DNA of 64,000 nucleotides from Prado023 sp964638055 (GCA_964638055.1 CAZWXF010000001.1:71983-135982); one strand, 5' to 3'; shown: positions 1 through 8,835, counted from the first letter of the stretch. The notes: a model not told the origin generated them from the letters alone. Made by a program: numbers and translations.

Positions 1-1463
1 ATCGCTGTGACGTTGCTTGGCCGGCGGCGCAGTGCATCGGCGGTCAGGGGCTCACCGAGCAGCGCCCCGCCGGGCATGCCGGTGGCCCGCTCCTGGTCTG
101 CGGGGGTGTGGATCTCCCGGTGGCGGATCCGGCCTGAGAGGTCGGTGCCGCGATCGGCGAGGAGGCGCAGGACGCGGTCGGCCTGCTTCGTCGCGACGCC
201 CGGGGCGTCCCAGTCCATCGTCGCGGGCTGGCGTCCGCCCGGGCTGTGCGGCGAGACGTCGACGTGGACCGTCCAGGCCTGCAGCCCCGCGGGATGCATC
301 TGGGGGTCGGCGGGAACGTGGGCCCGGATGACGGGGTCGGGATCGGGGGCGTCCGCGATCCTGGCGTGCCTCGACGACCGGCGCGCTGGGTCGACGGGAA
401 GCCACACGTGCTCCCACGCTGGCCCCAGCGGTGGGGGTCCCCAGGTCGAGAGCATCAGGGTCAGCCGGCCGGGTGGCGCAGGCGGGCCGGTCCGGCGGAG
501 GGCCGGGGCGGTGCGTCCCACCAGGCGGGCGGGGCGGGGTGCTGACCGGGGGGGCGGGTGCGGGGATGCCGTGCCCGGGGGCGCGGCATCGGGGGGGAGC
601 AGTCCCCACACGGCGCTGGTCGAGGGAAGGTCGGCGACCACCACGTCAGCGGGCAGCCGGGAGGTCGTCGCGCCATCGGTGACCACGACACCGGTGACGC
701 GGCCTGCCGCGAGCTCGATGCGCAGGGCCCGGGTGCCCAGGAGGACGCGGACCTCCCGCTGGCACACCCGGTCGTGCAGGGCCTGGGCGAGCCGGTGCAT
801 GCCGCCCCTGATGTGCCATGCGCCGAACGTCGCCGCCAGGTAGGGGCCCAGCACTGCGGCCGCCGTGGCGGACCGGGGATCCATCGGTAGGGGGAGTGAC
901 CGGTCGGCCATCACGGCACGGGCCCGGGGGTCGGTCAGGCTGCGCGTGAGGAGGTCCTGCAGGGTGGGTGGCCGGCGTCCGGGGTCGGTGGGGTTGAGCA
1001 GGGCGTCGAGCGCGGCAGCGGTCCGAGGAGCTGGGCCGGTCAGTCCACCGCGCACGAGTGCCCAGGTCGCGGCGGCGTGGGCCATCACCTCCTGCCATTC
1101 GGCGGCGCTGGCCGGCCCCAGGGCCTCGCCGACGGCCGCTGCGGTCGCCCCCACTCCCGCTCCGGGCAGCTCCAGGTGCGTCCCGTCGGCGAAGTGGTAG
1201 TGAGCGGCCGGCTCCAGGGGCACGAGCTCCACCTCGTCCTCCAGGGGGCCGCCGGTCTTGAGGAAGAGGTCGCGGTACACGGCGGGGAGGGTCAGGGCCG
1301 TTGGCCCCAGCTCGAAGGTGCACCCGTCCCGTTCGACGGCTCGGACCTGACCGCCCGGAGTCGTCGACGTCTCGACGAGAGTGACGTCGTGGCGCTTCAC
1401 GGCCAGCCGTGCGGCGACGGCCATCCCACCCAGCCCGGCGCCGATGACGACGATCCTGGCCAT
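1..1463 (-). CDS. Phytoene desaturase-family FAD oxidoreductase (partial, cut by window edge)
   Basis: The ATG at 1463 opens a minus-strand frame that stays open for 487 codons to base 1, so only the C-terminal end is missing. The N-terminus is a Rossmann FAD-binding fold (VVIGAGLGGMAVAARLA, residues 5-21) followed by TPGGQVRAVERDG and FELGPTALTLP. GAWHIRGGMHRL at 214-225 and the late RPSNVTA segment are the usual landmarks of CrtI/phytoene-desaturase-like dehydrogenases and related FAD amine-oxidase-fold enzymes. Such enzymes oxidise or isomerise polyenes or other hydrophobic substrates, but the substrate here cannot be read from the sequence. There are no carotenoid genes in view, so a role in carotenoid synthesis is not supported. 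It is divergent from the SOS-type promoter at about 1520-1585. The family call is firm, the substrate unknown. Confidence 0.8.
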   Translation of the reverse strand, partial: MARIVVIGAGLGGMAVAARLAVKRHDVTLVETSTTPGGQVRAVERDGCTFELGPTALTLPAVYRDLFLKTGGPLEDEVELVPLEPAAHYHFADGTHLELPGAGVGATAAAVGEALGPASAAEWQEVMAHAAATWALVRGGLTGPAPRTAAALDALLNPTDPGRRPPTLQDLLTRSLTDPRARAVMADRSLPLPMDPRSATAAAVLGPYLAATFGAWHIRGGMHRLAQALHDRVCQREVRVLLGTRALRIELAAGRVTGVVVTDGATTSRLPADVVVADLPSTSAVWGLLPPDAAPPGTASPHPPPRSAPRPARLVGRTAPALRRTGPPAPPGRLTLMLSTWGPPPLGPAWEHVWLPVDPARRSSRHARIADAPDPDPVIRAHVPADPQMHPAGLQAWTVHVDVSPHSPGGRQPATMDWDAPGVATKQADRVLRLLADRGTDLSGRIRHREIHTPADQERATGMPGGALLGEPLTADALRRRPSNVTA

Positions 1464-1517
1464 CTTCGGCGCCCTCCAGCGGTCGAGGGACGATCCACAG
1501 GGATCGGATCAGCGGGG

Positions 1518-1547
1518 TTGACGTCTGTCAGTGGCCCGGCGTAACCT
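1518..1547 (+). promoter_or_regulatory. Promoter of the DUF6504-HEPN-dnaE2-dinB operon
   Basis: A -35 hexamer TTGACG (1518-1523) is followed after 18 bases by TAACCT (1542-1547), which fits the actinobacterial -10 pattern TAnnnT. Transcription would start near 1554, directly in front of the LexA boxes at 1557-1584. This is an inference from spacing and consensus. Confidence 0.65.
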
Positions 1548-1556
1548 ACGGATAGT

Positions 1557-1572
1557 TCGAACACCAGTTCGA
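1557..1572. promoter_or_regulatory. SOS box (LexA operator), perfect palindrome
   Basis: TCGAAC-ACCA-GTTCGA is an exact match to the actinobacterial LexA consensus TCGAAC(N4)GTTCGA. It lies about 10 bases after the -10 element, where bound LexA would block initiation or escape. The genes downstream (dnaE2, dinB) are classic SOS targets. Confidence 0.9.
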
Positions 1573-1584
1573 ACTCTGGTTCCG
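1569..1584. promoter_or_regulatory. Second, imperfect SOS box overlapping the first
   Basis: TCGAAC-TCTG-GTTCCG shares the TCGA at 1569-1572 with the first box. The left half is perfect and the right half differs from GTTCGA at two positions. The centres are 12 bp apart, so two LexA dimers could compete or stack. The operator role is inferred. Confidence 0.5.
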
Positions 1585-1729
1585 AGTCCCCGGCCCTTGG
1601 ATCCAGGGCTGGGATCGGCCTGCGGTTGCGGGGGAAGCGCGACTGCGGGCCGATCCTGCCACACCGTCGTCTTCCCCGGCGATGCCGATCAGGACGCAGC
1701 CCGTCCGCGGACTCCGAGGAAGGACTCCC

Positions 1730-2035
1730 ATGAGCCGTACCTACGAAGAACCCATCGACGTCCGGCGCTCCGGCGCCATCCCACCGACGGACCGGCCGGT
1801 CCAGTTCCTCTGGCGTGGCCGGCTCTACGTGGTCAGGGACGTGATCTCGCACTGGATCGAGTCGGCCCCGTGGTGGGGCGGATCAAGGCGGGCCCTCGAG
1901 GGGGAGATACCAGCGCACGAACACGAGGTCTGGCGGGTGGAGGCCCAGGCCGGGCGCAGCGACAGCGCAGGCGTCTACGACCTGCGTCGGGACATGGCCG
2001 CGGACCGCTGGGTCCTGGCCCGGGCGATGGACTGA
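1730..2035 (+). CDS. DUF6504 family protein
   Basis: A 101-residue protein of unknown function. The ATG at 1730 is chosen because GAGGAAGGA lies 5-6 bases upstream at 1716-1724. It opens with SRTYEEPIDV, and the centre reads FLWRGRLYVVRDVISHWIE, which I recognise as the DUF6504 signature. No catalytic motif, signal peptide or membrane segment is visible, so it is probably a small cytosolic protein. It is the first gene behind the tandem SOS boxes and is followed 7 bases later by the HEPN gene, then dnaE2 and dinB. DUF6504 genes commonly sit beside actinobacterial translesion polymerase genes, so a role in damage tolerance is a reasonable inference. Nothing in the sequence says what it does. 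Confidence 0.8.
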   Translation: MSRTYEEPIDVRRSGAIPPTDRPVQFLWRGRLYVVRDVISHWIESAPWWGGSRRALEGEIPAHEHEVWRVEAQAGRSDSAGVYDLRRDMAADRWVLARAMD

Positions 2036-2042
2036 TGATGAG

Positions 2043-2465
2043 ATGAGCGTGACGTCGACCAACCCGCCCCTCTCGTACCAGACCCGCGATCTCCTCGGCT
2101 CGGCGGCTCGTGGCCTCCTGGAGGCCCACGCGAGCCCCGATCCGTCTCGGCGGTACGCCTTGGCGCACCTGTCCGCGTTGCGAGCAGCCGCCGCGGTGCT
2201 GGCGGCCCGAGCCCACCCGGGCAACCGGGCTCGTATCCGCAGCGTGTGGGCGGTGCTGCCGACGGTGGCCCCCCAGCTGCAGGAGTGGTCAGCCTTCTTC
2301 GCCGCCAACGCCGGCAAGCGGGCGGCCGCGGATGCCGGCCTTCCTGTGGTGAGCCACCGCGAGGCCGACGACCTGATCCGCGACGCGGAGACGTTCCTGG
2401 CCGAGGTCGCATCCCTCATCGGACGCGACTTCCAGGTGACCCTCCCGGATCGGCGCGTGGGGTGA
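2043..2465 (+). CDS. SAV_6107-family HEPN domain protein
   Basis: A 140-residue, mostly helical protein of the SAV_6107 HEPN family. Characteristic segments are LSYQTRDLLGSAARGLLEA near the start, RYALAHLSALRAAAAVLAARA in the middle and a C-terminal helix ending in a DDLIRDAETFLAEV-type segment. HEPN domains are four-helix bundles found in RNases and in partners of nucleotidyltransferases. I do not see a clear R-x4-6-H ribonuclease motif, so an RNase activity is not supported and a non-catalytic partner is more likely. The start at 2043 is the first in-frame ATG, 7 bases after the DUF6504 stop. The gene ends 3 bases before dnaE2, so it is almost certainly cotranscribed with the SOS polymerases. 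Confidence 0.8.
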   Translation: MSVTSTNPPLSYQTRDLLGSAARGLLEAHASPDPSRRYALAHLSALRAAAAVLAARAHPGNRARIRSVWAVLPTVAPQLQEWSAFFAANAGKRAAADAGLPVVSHREADDLIRDAETFLAEVASLIGRDFQVTLPDRRVG

Positions 2466-2468
2466 CCC

Positions 2469-5400
2469 ATGGCTCGGTTCGTCCACCTGCATGTGGCCTC
2501 CGGGTACTCGATGCGCTACGGGACCGCCCGGCCGGAGGACCTTGTGGCGCAGGCTGCCGCGATGGGCCAGGAGGCGCTAGCCCTGACAGACCGGGACGGC
2601 GCCTACGGGGCCGTCGCCTTCGCCCTGGCGTGCCGTCAGGCCGGGATCGCACCGATCCTCGGCGCAGACCTGGCCACCGCCGCCCAGCTCTCGGCCGGCC
2701 GATCCACGGGACGCGCCGGAGGCGGACGCTCTGCGTCACCGCCGCGGACCCCGGTCCGGGGTGGGGCCTCGGTCGATCCGGGGCATCCCCGCCTGGTGCT
2801 GCTGGCCATCGGGGCGCCGGGGTGGGCTTCGCTCAGCAGGGTCATCTCGGCCGCACACCTCTCGGGCGAGCGCGGGCAGCCGGTCGTGTCCGGCGCGATG
2901 CTCGCCGAGCGCTCGCGGGGGCTGGCCGCCCTCATCGGCCCGGACTCCGACGTGGGCAGGGCGCTGGCCCGGCGCCGGCCGGACGAGGCCGCGCGGCTGC
3001 TCGCGGGGTGGCGTGAGGTGCTCGGGGCGGGCGTCCGGATCGAGGTGGTGTCCCACCGCAGCCAGGCTCGTGGGGATCGGCCCGCCTGGTCTGCCGCGTT
3101 CGCGGCCCGGATGGTGGACCTCGCCCGGCAGTGCGGCGTCCCGGCGGTGCTGACCAACGCGGTGCGTCACCTGACCCCGGAGCAGGCCCCCGTGGCGGAC
3201 GTCCTGGACGCGATCCGGCGGCTGGTGCCGCTGGCCCCGCGGCACCTCGATCGGGCCAACGCCCAGGGCTATCTCAAGGATGCCGACTCGATGGCCGAGG
3301 TGGCCCGCGAGATCGCCGAGGCCGGGGGAGCGGGGGCGGGGTCGGCCAGCAGGCTGCTCGACGCGACGCTCGAGCTCGCCGACTCCTGTCGGATGGACCC
3401 GGCGCGGGACCTGGGCATCGGGTCGGTCCATGTCCCCGAGCTGGACGTGCTGTTCCCGCAGGGAGCCGCAGGACTCCCGCCGGGTCCCCTGCCGACGGCG
3501 ACCGGAGCCCAGGCGCGGATGGCCGACCGCGTGCTGCGACACAGGTGCCAGGGCGCGCTCGATGCGCGCTTCGCAGCGCGCTGGGAGCACAGGGCGGCCA
3601 CCGAGAGGCTCGAGGAGGAGCTGGCGACCATCGCCACGCTCGGGTACGGCGGGTACTTCCTTACCGTCGCGGAGGTGGTGGACATGATCCGTGGGATGGG
3701 GGTCCGGGTCGCCGCCCGCGGCTCCGGTGCAGGCAGCCTGGTGAACCACCTGCTCGGGATCTCGGTGGTCGACCCGCTGGAGCACGGGCTGATCATGGAG
3801 CGGTTCCTCTCCCCGCTGCGGCAGGCCCTGCCCGACGTGGACATCGACGTGGAGTCCGCCCGCCGCACCGAGATCTACACCCGGCTGCTCGCCCGGTTCG
3901 GTGGCCAGCGCTGCGTGGCGGTCTCGATGATGGACACCTACCGGGTCCGCCACGCGATCCGCGACGTGGGCGCTGCGCTCGGCCTGCCTCCCGGGGAGAT
4001 CGACGCCTTCGCCAAGGCCTTCCCCCACATCCGGGCCCGGGACGCCCGGGCGGCGCTCGTGGAGCTGCCCGAGCTGCGCAGCTCCGGACTGGGCAAGCTC
4101 GCGGCGCAGGGTCGGTTGGAGGGATTCCTCAGCCTGGTCGAGGCCCTCGACGGGCTGCCCCGCCACGTCGCCCTGCACCCCTGCGGCGTGCTGCTCAGCG
4201 ACGCCTCACTGCTGGACCGCACGCCCGTGGAGGCCAGCTGGATGGGCTTCCCGATGAGCCAGTTCGACAAGGACGCGGTCGAGGAGATGGGCTTCCTCAA
4301 GCTGGACGTCCTGGGCATCCGGATGCAGTCGGCAATGGCCCATGCCCTCGACGAGGTCGTCCGGCTCGGCGAGGAGCCGGTGTCCCTGGACGACCTTCCG
4401 CTGGACGATCCCGACACGTTCGCGATGATCCGCACGACCCATACCCTCGGCTGCTTCCAGATCGAGTCCCCCGGCCAGCGGGAGCTGATCGGGCGCTTCG
4501 CCCCGGAGACGTTCGCGGACCTGATCATCGACATCTCGCTGTTCCGGCCGGGGCCGGTCAAGTCCGACATGGTCAACCCCTTCCTGCGCGCCCGGCAGGG
4601 ATGGTCCCCGGTGGACCTGCCCCATCCGGACCTGGGTCCCGTGCTCGACCAGACCCACGGCGTGGTGGTGTTCCACGAGCAGGTGATCGGGGTGATCGCC
4701 GTCATGAGCGGCTGCAGCCTGGCCGAGGGCGACGAGCTGCGCCGCTCGATGGGATCGCCGGAGGGGCAGGCCCAGGTCCGGGCGTGGTTCTACCCACGGG
4801 TGCTGGCGCGGGGGTATCCCCTCGAGGTGGTCGACCGGGTCTGGGAGGTGCTGCGCTCCTTCGCGTCGTTCGGCTTCTGCAAGGCCCATGCCGCTGCGTT
4901 CGCGCTGCCCACGTACCAGTCGGCATGGCTCAAGGCTCACCATCCGGCCGCCTTCCTGGCCGGGGTGCTGACCCACGATCCCGGGATGTACCCGAAGCGC
5001 CTGATCCTCGATGATGCCCGCAACCTGGGCATCACCATCCTCGGCGTGGACATCAACCGCTCGGGCCCGGTGTACCGGGTCGAGGAGTGGCCGACGCCGT
5101 CGGCTCGCCCGACGCTGCCGGGCCTGCCCGATGGCAGCCACCACGGCATCCGGATGCCCCTGGCCGAGGTCAAGGGGATCTCCGCGGCCGAGGTGGCGCA
5201 GATCGTCGCAGGCCAGCCGTACAGCAGCCTCTCGGACTTCTGGCACCGGGCCGGAGTCACCGCCCCGGTCGTGGAGAACCTCGTCCTCATCGGCGGCTTC
5301 GACTCCGTCTACGGCATCGACCTCGCCAGCGGTGTCCGGGCGCGCGGCCAGACGACGCGACGGGACCTGCTGCTGGAGGTGGCCGACTGCGACCGGCTCT

Positions 5401-6560
5401 CCCGGGTCACCCGGGCGCGTCGGGCGGGCAGGGCCCGGGGGGCTCGGGCGGGCGGGGTGGGTTCGGTGGCCGGGCCGCAGGCGGGGAGCAGGAGCCCTCT
5501 CGGGGCGGACCTGGCAACAGCCTCCCGGGTCGGCGCGGCGTTCCGAGCCGGTGCTTCCTTCCGAGCCATGGCCCCCCCGACCGGCGGGATCGCCACGGCC
5601 GGCGCCGCCCTGGACGAGGAGGAGGTGCTCCGCAGCTGCGACGCGGTTCAGCCGGCTGGCCTGTCCGATCCCGCGCCACCCCCGCAGGCCTGGTGGGATC
5701 CGGCCCGCGCCGCTGCGGCGCAGTCCCAGGCCCCAGCCCCGGCGCTCGCCGGTCCGGTCCAGCTGGCCATGGACCTGCCCTCGCCGGGATCGGGGTGTGC
5801 CAGTGGGCTGCCCGAGATGACCACGGGGGAGAGCGTCCGCACGGAGCTGGGCATCCTGGGGATGGACGTGAGCCAGCACGTGCTGGACTTCTACGCCCCG
5901 ATGCTCGCCGACATCGGGGTGGTGCCCGCCCGTGATCTCCTCGCCCAGCGCAGTCGGCAGGAGGTGTGGGTCGCCGGGGTGAAGGTGGCCACGCAGACCC
6001 CACCGATACGCAGCGGGCGCCGGGTGCTCTTCCTGACGGTCGACGACTCGACCGGTCCCGTGGACGCCACCTTCTTCGAGGACGCCCAGGATCCGTACGC
6101 CGCGACCGTCTTCGGTGGCTGGCTGCTGCTGGTCCGGGGCATCACCCGCCGCACCGGGCCCCGGGGGATATCCCTGCGGGCCACGGGCTGCTGGGATCTC
6201 GGCGTGGTCCACGGGATCTGGCAGGCCGGTGGTCGAGCCGGCGCCTGGGAGTACGTGAGCAGCTTCCCTCGGATCGAGGCTGACGGGCGGCCCACGAAGG
6301 TCGCCGACGTCCAGGTGGCGGGCGACCGGGAGACGCCGCGGCAGCCGGGCCAGTCCGTGGTCGGCATCGGGCGCCATGCGTCAGGGGGCATGGGCCAGCG
6401 GCGACGGGTCCTGGTCCATGCCAGTGGGTTCAAGCAGTCGCCCTACGCGGACGTCAAGCCGGCAGGGGACGACCCGAGCGGCACCCCGCGGATACCCGAG
6501 CAGCCGACCCCCGCTCCCGGTCGGCTCTGGCACGCCAGCCAGGGAAGCAGCGGCTGGTGA
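2469..6560 (+). CDS. dnaE2: Error-prone DNA polymerase III alpha subunit, DnaE2 (ImuC)
   Basis: C-family polymerase used for mutagenic translesion synthesis after SOS induction. The N-terminal PHP domain begins HLHVASGYSMRYG, which is DnaE2-like; DnaE1 has HLHVHTEYS. The catalytic aspartates are visible in PDVDID (D456, D458, D460) and FLKLDVLG (D613). Tandem helix-hairpin-helix and OB regions follow, and the C-terminus carries HASGFKQSPYADVKP and LWHASQGSSG, both DnaE2 hallmarks. At 1363 residues it is roughly 250 longer than usual. The excess is largely an Ala/Pro/Arg-rich linker at about 975-1130 that contains QLAMDLP (1098-1104), a possible beta-clamp hexapeptide. It starts 3 bases after the HEPN gene and runs to within about 80 bases of dinB, under the SOS promoter at 1518. 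No imuA' or imuB is present in the window. Confidence 0.95.
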   Translation: MARFVHLHVASGYSMRYGTARPEDLVAQAAAMGQEALALTDRDGAYGAVAFALACRQAGIAPILGADLATAAQLSAGRSTGRAGGGRSASPPRTPVRGGASVDPGHPRLVLLAIGAPGWASLSRVISAAHLSGERGQPVVSGAMLAERSRGLAALIGPDSDVGRALARRRPDEAARLLAGWREVLGAGVRIEVVSHRSQARGDRPAWSAAFAARMVDLARQCGVPAVLTNAVRHLTPEQAPVADVLDAIRRLVPLAPRHLDRANAQGYLKDADSMAEVAREIAEAGGAGAGSASRLLDATLELADSCRMDPARDLGIGSVHVPELDVLFPQGAAGLPPGPLPTATGAQARMADRVLRHRCQGALDARFAARWEHRAATERLEEELATIATLGYGGYFLTVAEVVDMIRGMGVRVAARGSGAGSLVNHLLGISVVDPLEHGLIMERFLSPLRQALPDVDIDVESARRTEIYTRLLARFGGQRCVAVSMMDTYRVRHAIRDVGAALGLPPGEIDAFAKAFPHIRARDARAALVELPELRSSGLGKLAAQGRLEGFLSLVEALDGLPRHVALHPCGVLLSDASLLDRTPVEASWMGFPMSQFDKDAVEEMGFLKLDVLGIRMQSAMAHALDEVVRLGEEPVSLDDLPLDDPDTFAMIRTTHTLGCFQIESPGQRELIGRFAPETFADLIIDISLFRPGPVKSDMVNPFLRARQGWSPVDLPHPDLGPVLDQTHGVVVFHEQVIGVIAVMSGCSLAEGDELRRSMGSPEGQAQVRAWFYPRVLARGYPLEVVDRVWEVLRSFASFGFCKAHAAAFALPTYQSAWLKAHHPAAFLAGVLTHDPGMYPKRLILDDARNLGITILGVDINRSGPVYRVEEWPTPSARPTLPGLPDGSHHGIRMPLAEVKGISAAEVAQIVAGQPYSSLSDFWHRAGVTAPVVENLVLIGGFDSVYGIDLASGVRARGQTTRRDLLLEVADCDRLSRVTRARRAGRARGARAGGVGSVAGPQAGSRSPLGADLATASRVGAAFRAGASFRAMAPPTGGIATAGAALDEEEVLRSCDAVQPAGLSDPAPPPQAWWDPARAAAAQSQAPAPALAGPVQLAMDLPSPGSGCASGLPEMTTGESVRTELGILGMDVSQHVLDFYAPMLADIGVVPARDLLAQRSRQEVWVAGVKVATQTPPIRSGRRVLFLTVDDSTGPVDATFFEDAQDPYAATVFGGWLLLVRGITRRTGPRGISLRATGCWDLGVVHGIWQAGGRAGAWEYVSSFPRIEADGRPTKVADVQVAGDRETPRQPGQSVVGIGRHASGGMGQRRRVLVHASGFKQSPYADVKPAGDDPSGTPRIPEQPTPAPGRLWHASQGSSGW

Positions 6561-6638
6561 TGGCGCGAGAGTGGCCAGCGCACCGGGTGACGGGCACAGG
6601 GCGCAGGGGACTGCAGGATGGGGGGCACAGGAGGGTGG

Positions 6639-7901
6639 ATGAGTCGAAGTCAGATCAACCGGCCGGCGGCTCCGGCGGGATTGGGCGACGACGATCGGGG
6701 CTGTCGCATCCTCCACGTGGACATGGACGCGTTCTACGCCTCGGTGGAGGTGGCGCGGCGCCCGGAGCTGCGTGGACGGCCGATGATCGTCGGGGGGATG
6801 GGCAGCCGGGGCGTCGTGCTGGCCGCCACCTACGAGGCCCGTCGCCACGGCATCCACTCGGCGATGCCCATGAGTCGTGCCCTGCGCCTCGGACCGCCCG
6901 ACCTGGTCGTCGTGCAGCCCGACCACGCGCGCTACGCCCAGGTGTCGGCTGCTGTCATGGAGGTGTTCACCTCGATCACGCCGTTCGTGGAGCCACTGAG
7001 CCTCGACGAGGCCTTCCTGGACGTGTCCGGCTGCCGGCTGACCCACGGCTCGCCGGGCGCGATAGCGGCGAGCATCCGCGATCAGGTCCACGACGAACAG
7101 GGCATCACCTGCTCGGTCGGGGTGGCGCCGACGAAGTTCGTGGCCAAGCTGGCATCGACCCAGTGCAAGCCGGACGGCCTGCTGGTCGTGCCGGCCGACC
7201 AGGTGATCGCCTTCCTGCATCCCATGCCCGTGGGTGCCCTCTGGGGGGTGGGGGAGCGCACAGAGGAGCAGCTGCACCGCCTCGGCCTGCGCACGGTGGC
7301 CGACATCGCCCACACCCCGACCCAGACCCTCGTCCGCGCTCTGGGCCAGGCAGCGGGTCGCCATCTGGCGGATCTGGCCTGGGGTCGAGACGATCGCGAC
7401 GTCACGCTGCATCAGCGGGAGCGCAGCGTGGGGGCCGAGGAGACCTTCGCGCGAGACGTCGACGATCCCGAGATCGTCCTGGCAGAGCTCCTGCGCCTCA
7501 GCGAGAAGGTGGGTGGCCGGATGCGACGGGCGGGGCTGTCGGGCAGCACGGTCACCATCAAGGTCCGGTTCGCCGACTTCAGCACGGTCACCCGATCCCG
7601 CCGCCTGCGTGCCTCGACCGCGGTGAGTCGGGAGATCTTCCATGGAGCTCGGGACCTCTACCTGGCCATGCACCTGGACCGGGCGCGGATACGACTGGTC
7701 GGCGTCCGGATGGAGGGGATCGCGCTGGAGGAGACCGTCGAGACGCAACTCATCCTGGGGGCGCCCGAGCGGGGCTGGCGGGAGGCCGAGCAGGCGGTGG
7801 ACCGGGTGATCGCGAAGTTCGGCCGGGACACCGTCCGACATGCCCGCCTGATCCCCGAGAAGGGCCACGCGAGCGGCCATCCTGGGGGCACCCGACCATG
7901 A
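6639..7901 (+). CDS. dinB: DNA polymerase IV (Y family)
   Basis: Y-family lesion-bypass polymerase of 420 residues. Palm motifs are intact: HVDMDAFYASVE (D28, D30, with the F32/Y33 steric-gate region) and SLDEAFLD (D123, E124). VGVAPTKFVAKLAS, the GVGERTEEQL helix-hairpin region and a little-finger domain with the VGAEETFARDV boundary follow. The ATG at 6639 is preferred over in-frame upstream codons because AGGAGGG at 6629-6635 is the best ribosome-binding site. No clear QLxLF clamp motif is visible at the C-terminus, which ends in a basic, glycine-rich tail. It follows dnaE2 on the same strand and probably shares its LexA control, though a separate weak promoter in the 78-base gap cannot be excluded. 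Confidence 0.93.
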   Translation: MSRSQINRPAAPAGLGDDDRGCRILHVDMDAFYASVEVARRPELRGRPMIVGGMGSRGVVLAATYEARRHGIHSAMPMSRALRLGPPDLVVVQPDHARYAQVSAAVMEVFTSITPFVEPLSLDEAFLDVSGCRLTHGSPGAIAASIRDQVHDEQGITCSVGVAPTKFVAKLASTQCKPDGLLVVPADQVIAFLHPMPVGALWGVGERTEEQLHRLGLRTVADIAHTPTQTLVRALGQAAGRHLADLAWGRDDRDVTLHQRERSVGAEETFARDVDDPEIVLAELLRLSEKVGGRMRRAGLSGSTVTIKVRFADFSTVTRSRRLRASTAVSREIFHGARDLYLAMHLDRARIRLVGVRMEGIALEETVETQLILGAPERGWREAEQAVDRVIAKFGRDTVRHARLIPEKGHASGHPGGTRP

Positions 7902-8102
7902 CCGGCCGCAGACCGACCCCGGGCGGGGCCGCAACCCGAGCGCCCGCATGGCAAGATCAGCGCCGGTGTCCTCGCCTGCAGGGGCGTTCCCTCCCCCGGG
8001 CGGGCCCCACAGAGCGTGCCCCGAGTTCCCTTATCGGGCAACCCTGCCTATCCTGAGCCTTAGAGGCACCGCGCACGACCGTGAGCCATGTAGGAGGTCA
8101 CC

Positions 8103-8516
8103 GTGCCACTCTCTGAGCACGAGCAGCGCCTGCTTGAGCAGATGGAGCGTGCCCTCTACGCAGAGGACCCGAAGTTCGCCACGAGCATGCGCAATCCCCG
8201 GGCCGGTGCCGGGGATCGTCGACTTGTCGCCATCGGGATCGTCGCGTTCCTCGGAGGCATGGGTCTGCTGGTTGCCGGGGTCGCGACGCGACTGGTTCCC
8301 GTGGGAGTCCTCGGCTTCCTGCTGATGCTCGGCGGCATCTGGCTTGCAGTGGCATCGTTCCGCCCCGGCGGGGCCGCGCCAGCGGCCGGTGCGGCGCCCC
8401 AGGGCCACCCGACACCCATCCGCGGGCACTCGAAGCCGCGACGTTCGTCCCGCGGCTCGATCTCCGAGCGCATGGAGGAGCGATGGCGGCATCGCCGGGA
8501 GCGCGGCGACCTCTGA
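8103..8516 (+). CDS. DUF3040 membrane protein
   Basis: A 137-residue protein with the DUF3040 opening MPLSEHEQRLLEQMERAL and ALYAEDPKFA, then two adjacent membrane segments (about 41-61 and 64-84) and a basic, proline-rich cytoplasmic tail ending in ERWRHRRERGDL. The start is the GTG at 8103, placed 4 bases after AGGAGGT (8092-8098). TATCCT at 8049-8054 could be its -10 element. The gene is conserved in actinobacteria just upstream of the mraZ/dcw cluster, but its function is unknown. Here the usual DUF3040-mraZ neighbourhood is split by two metabolic genes and a repeat field. Confidence 0.85.
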   Translation: MPLSEHEQRLLEQMERALYAEDPKFATSMRNPRAGAGDRRLVAIGIVAFLGGMGLLVAGVATRLVPVGVLGFLLMLGGIWLAVASFRPGGAAPAAGAAPQGHPTPIRGHSKPRRSSRGSISERMEERWRHRRERGDL

Positions 8517-8544
8517 CCCAGTAGAGACCAGAGGCGCCGGCCGA

Positions 8545-8835
8545 GAGGCGCCGGTCGAGCCCAAACGCCGGTCGAGCCCGTCGAGACCAGCGCCCATCGA
8601 GCCCAGCGTCGAGCCCAGCGCCGGTCGAACCCAAACGCCGGTCGAGCCTGTCGAGACCAGCGCCCGTCGAGCCCAGCGCCGCTCGAGCCCAGCGTCGAGC
8701 CCAGCGCCGGTCGAGCCCAAACGCCGGTCGAGCCTGTCGAGACCAGCGCCCGTCGAGCCCAGCGCCGCCAGAGCCCGTCGAGCCCAGCGCCGGTCGAGCC
8801 CGTCGAGACCAGCGCCGGTCGAGCCCGTCGGGTCG
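8545..8835. repeat. Intergenic GGTCGAGCC-type repeat field, three higher-order copies
   Basis: The stretch is built from variants of GGTCGAGCCCGTCGAGACC and GTCGAGCCCAGC. Three larger units of roughly 70-86 bp can be lined up, each starting GCCGGTCGARCCCAAACGCC and running through GTCGAGACCAGCGCCC. The same core recurs near 45632, 47245, 51140, 56530, 61724 and 63885. It lies immediately downstream of DUF3040. No coding function is credible, although all frames are open because the repeat lacks stops. Confidence 0.85.
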
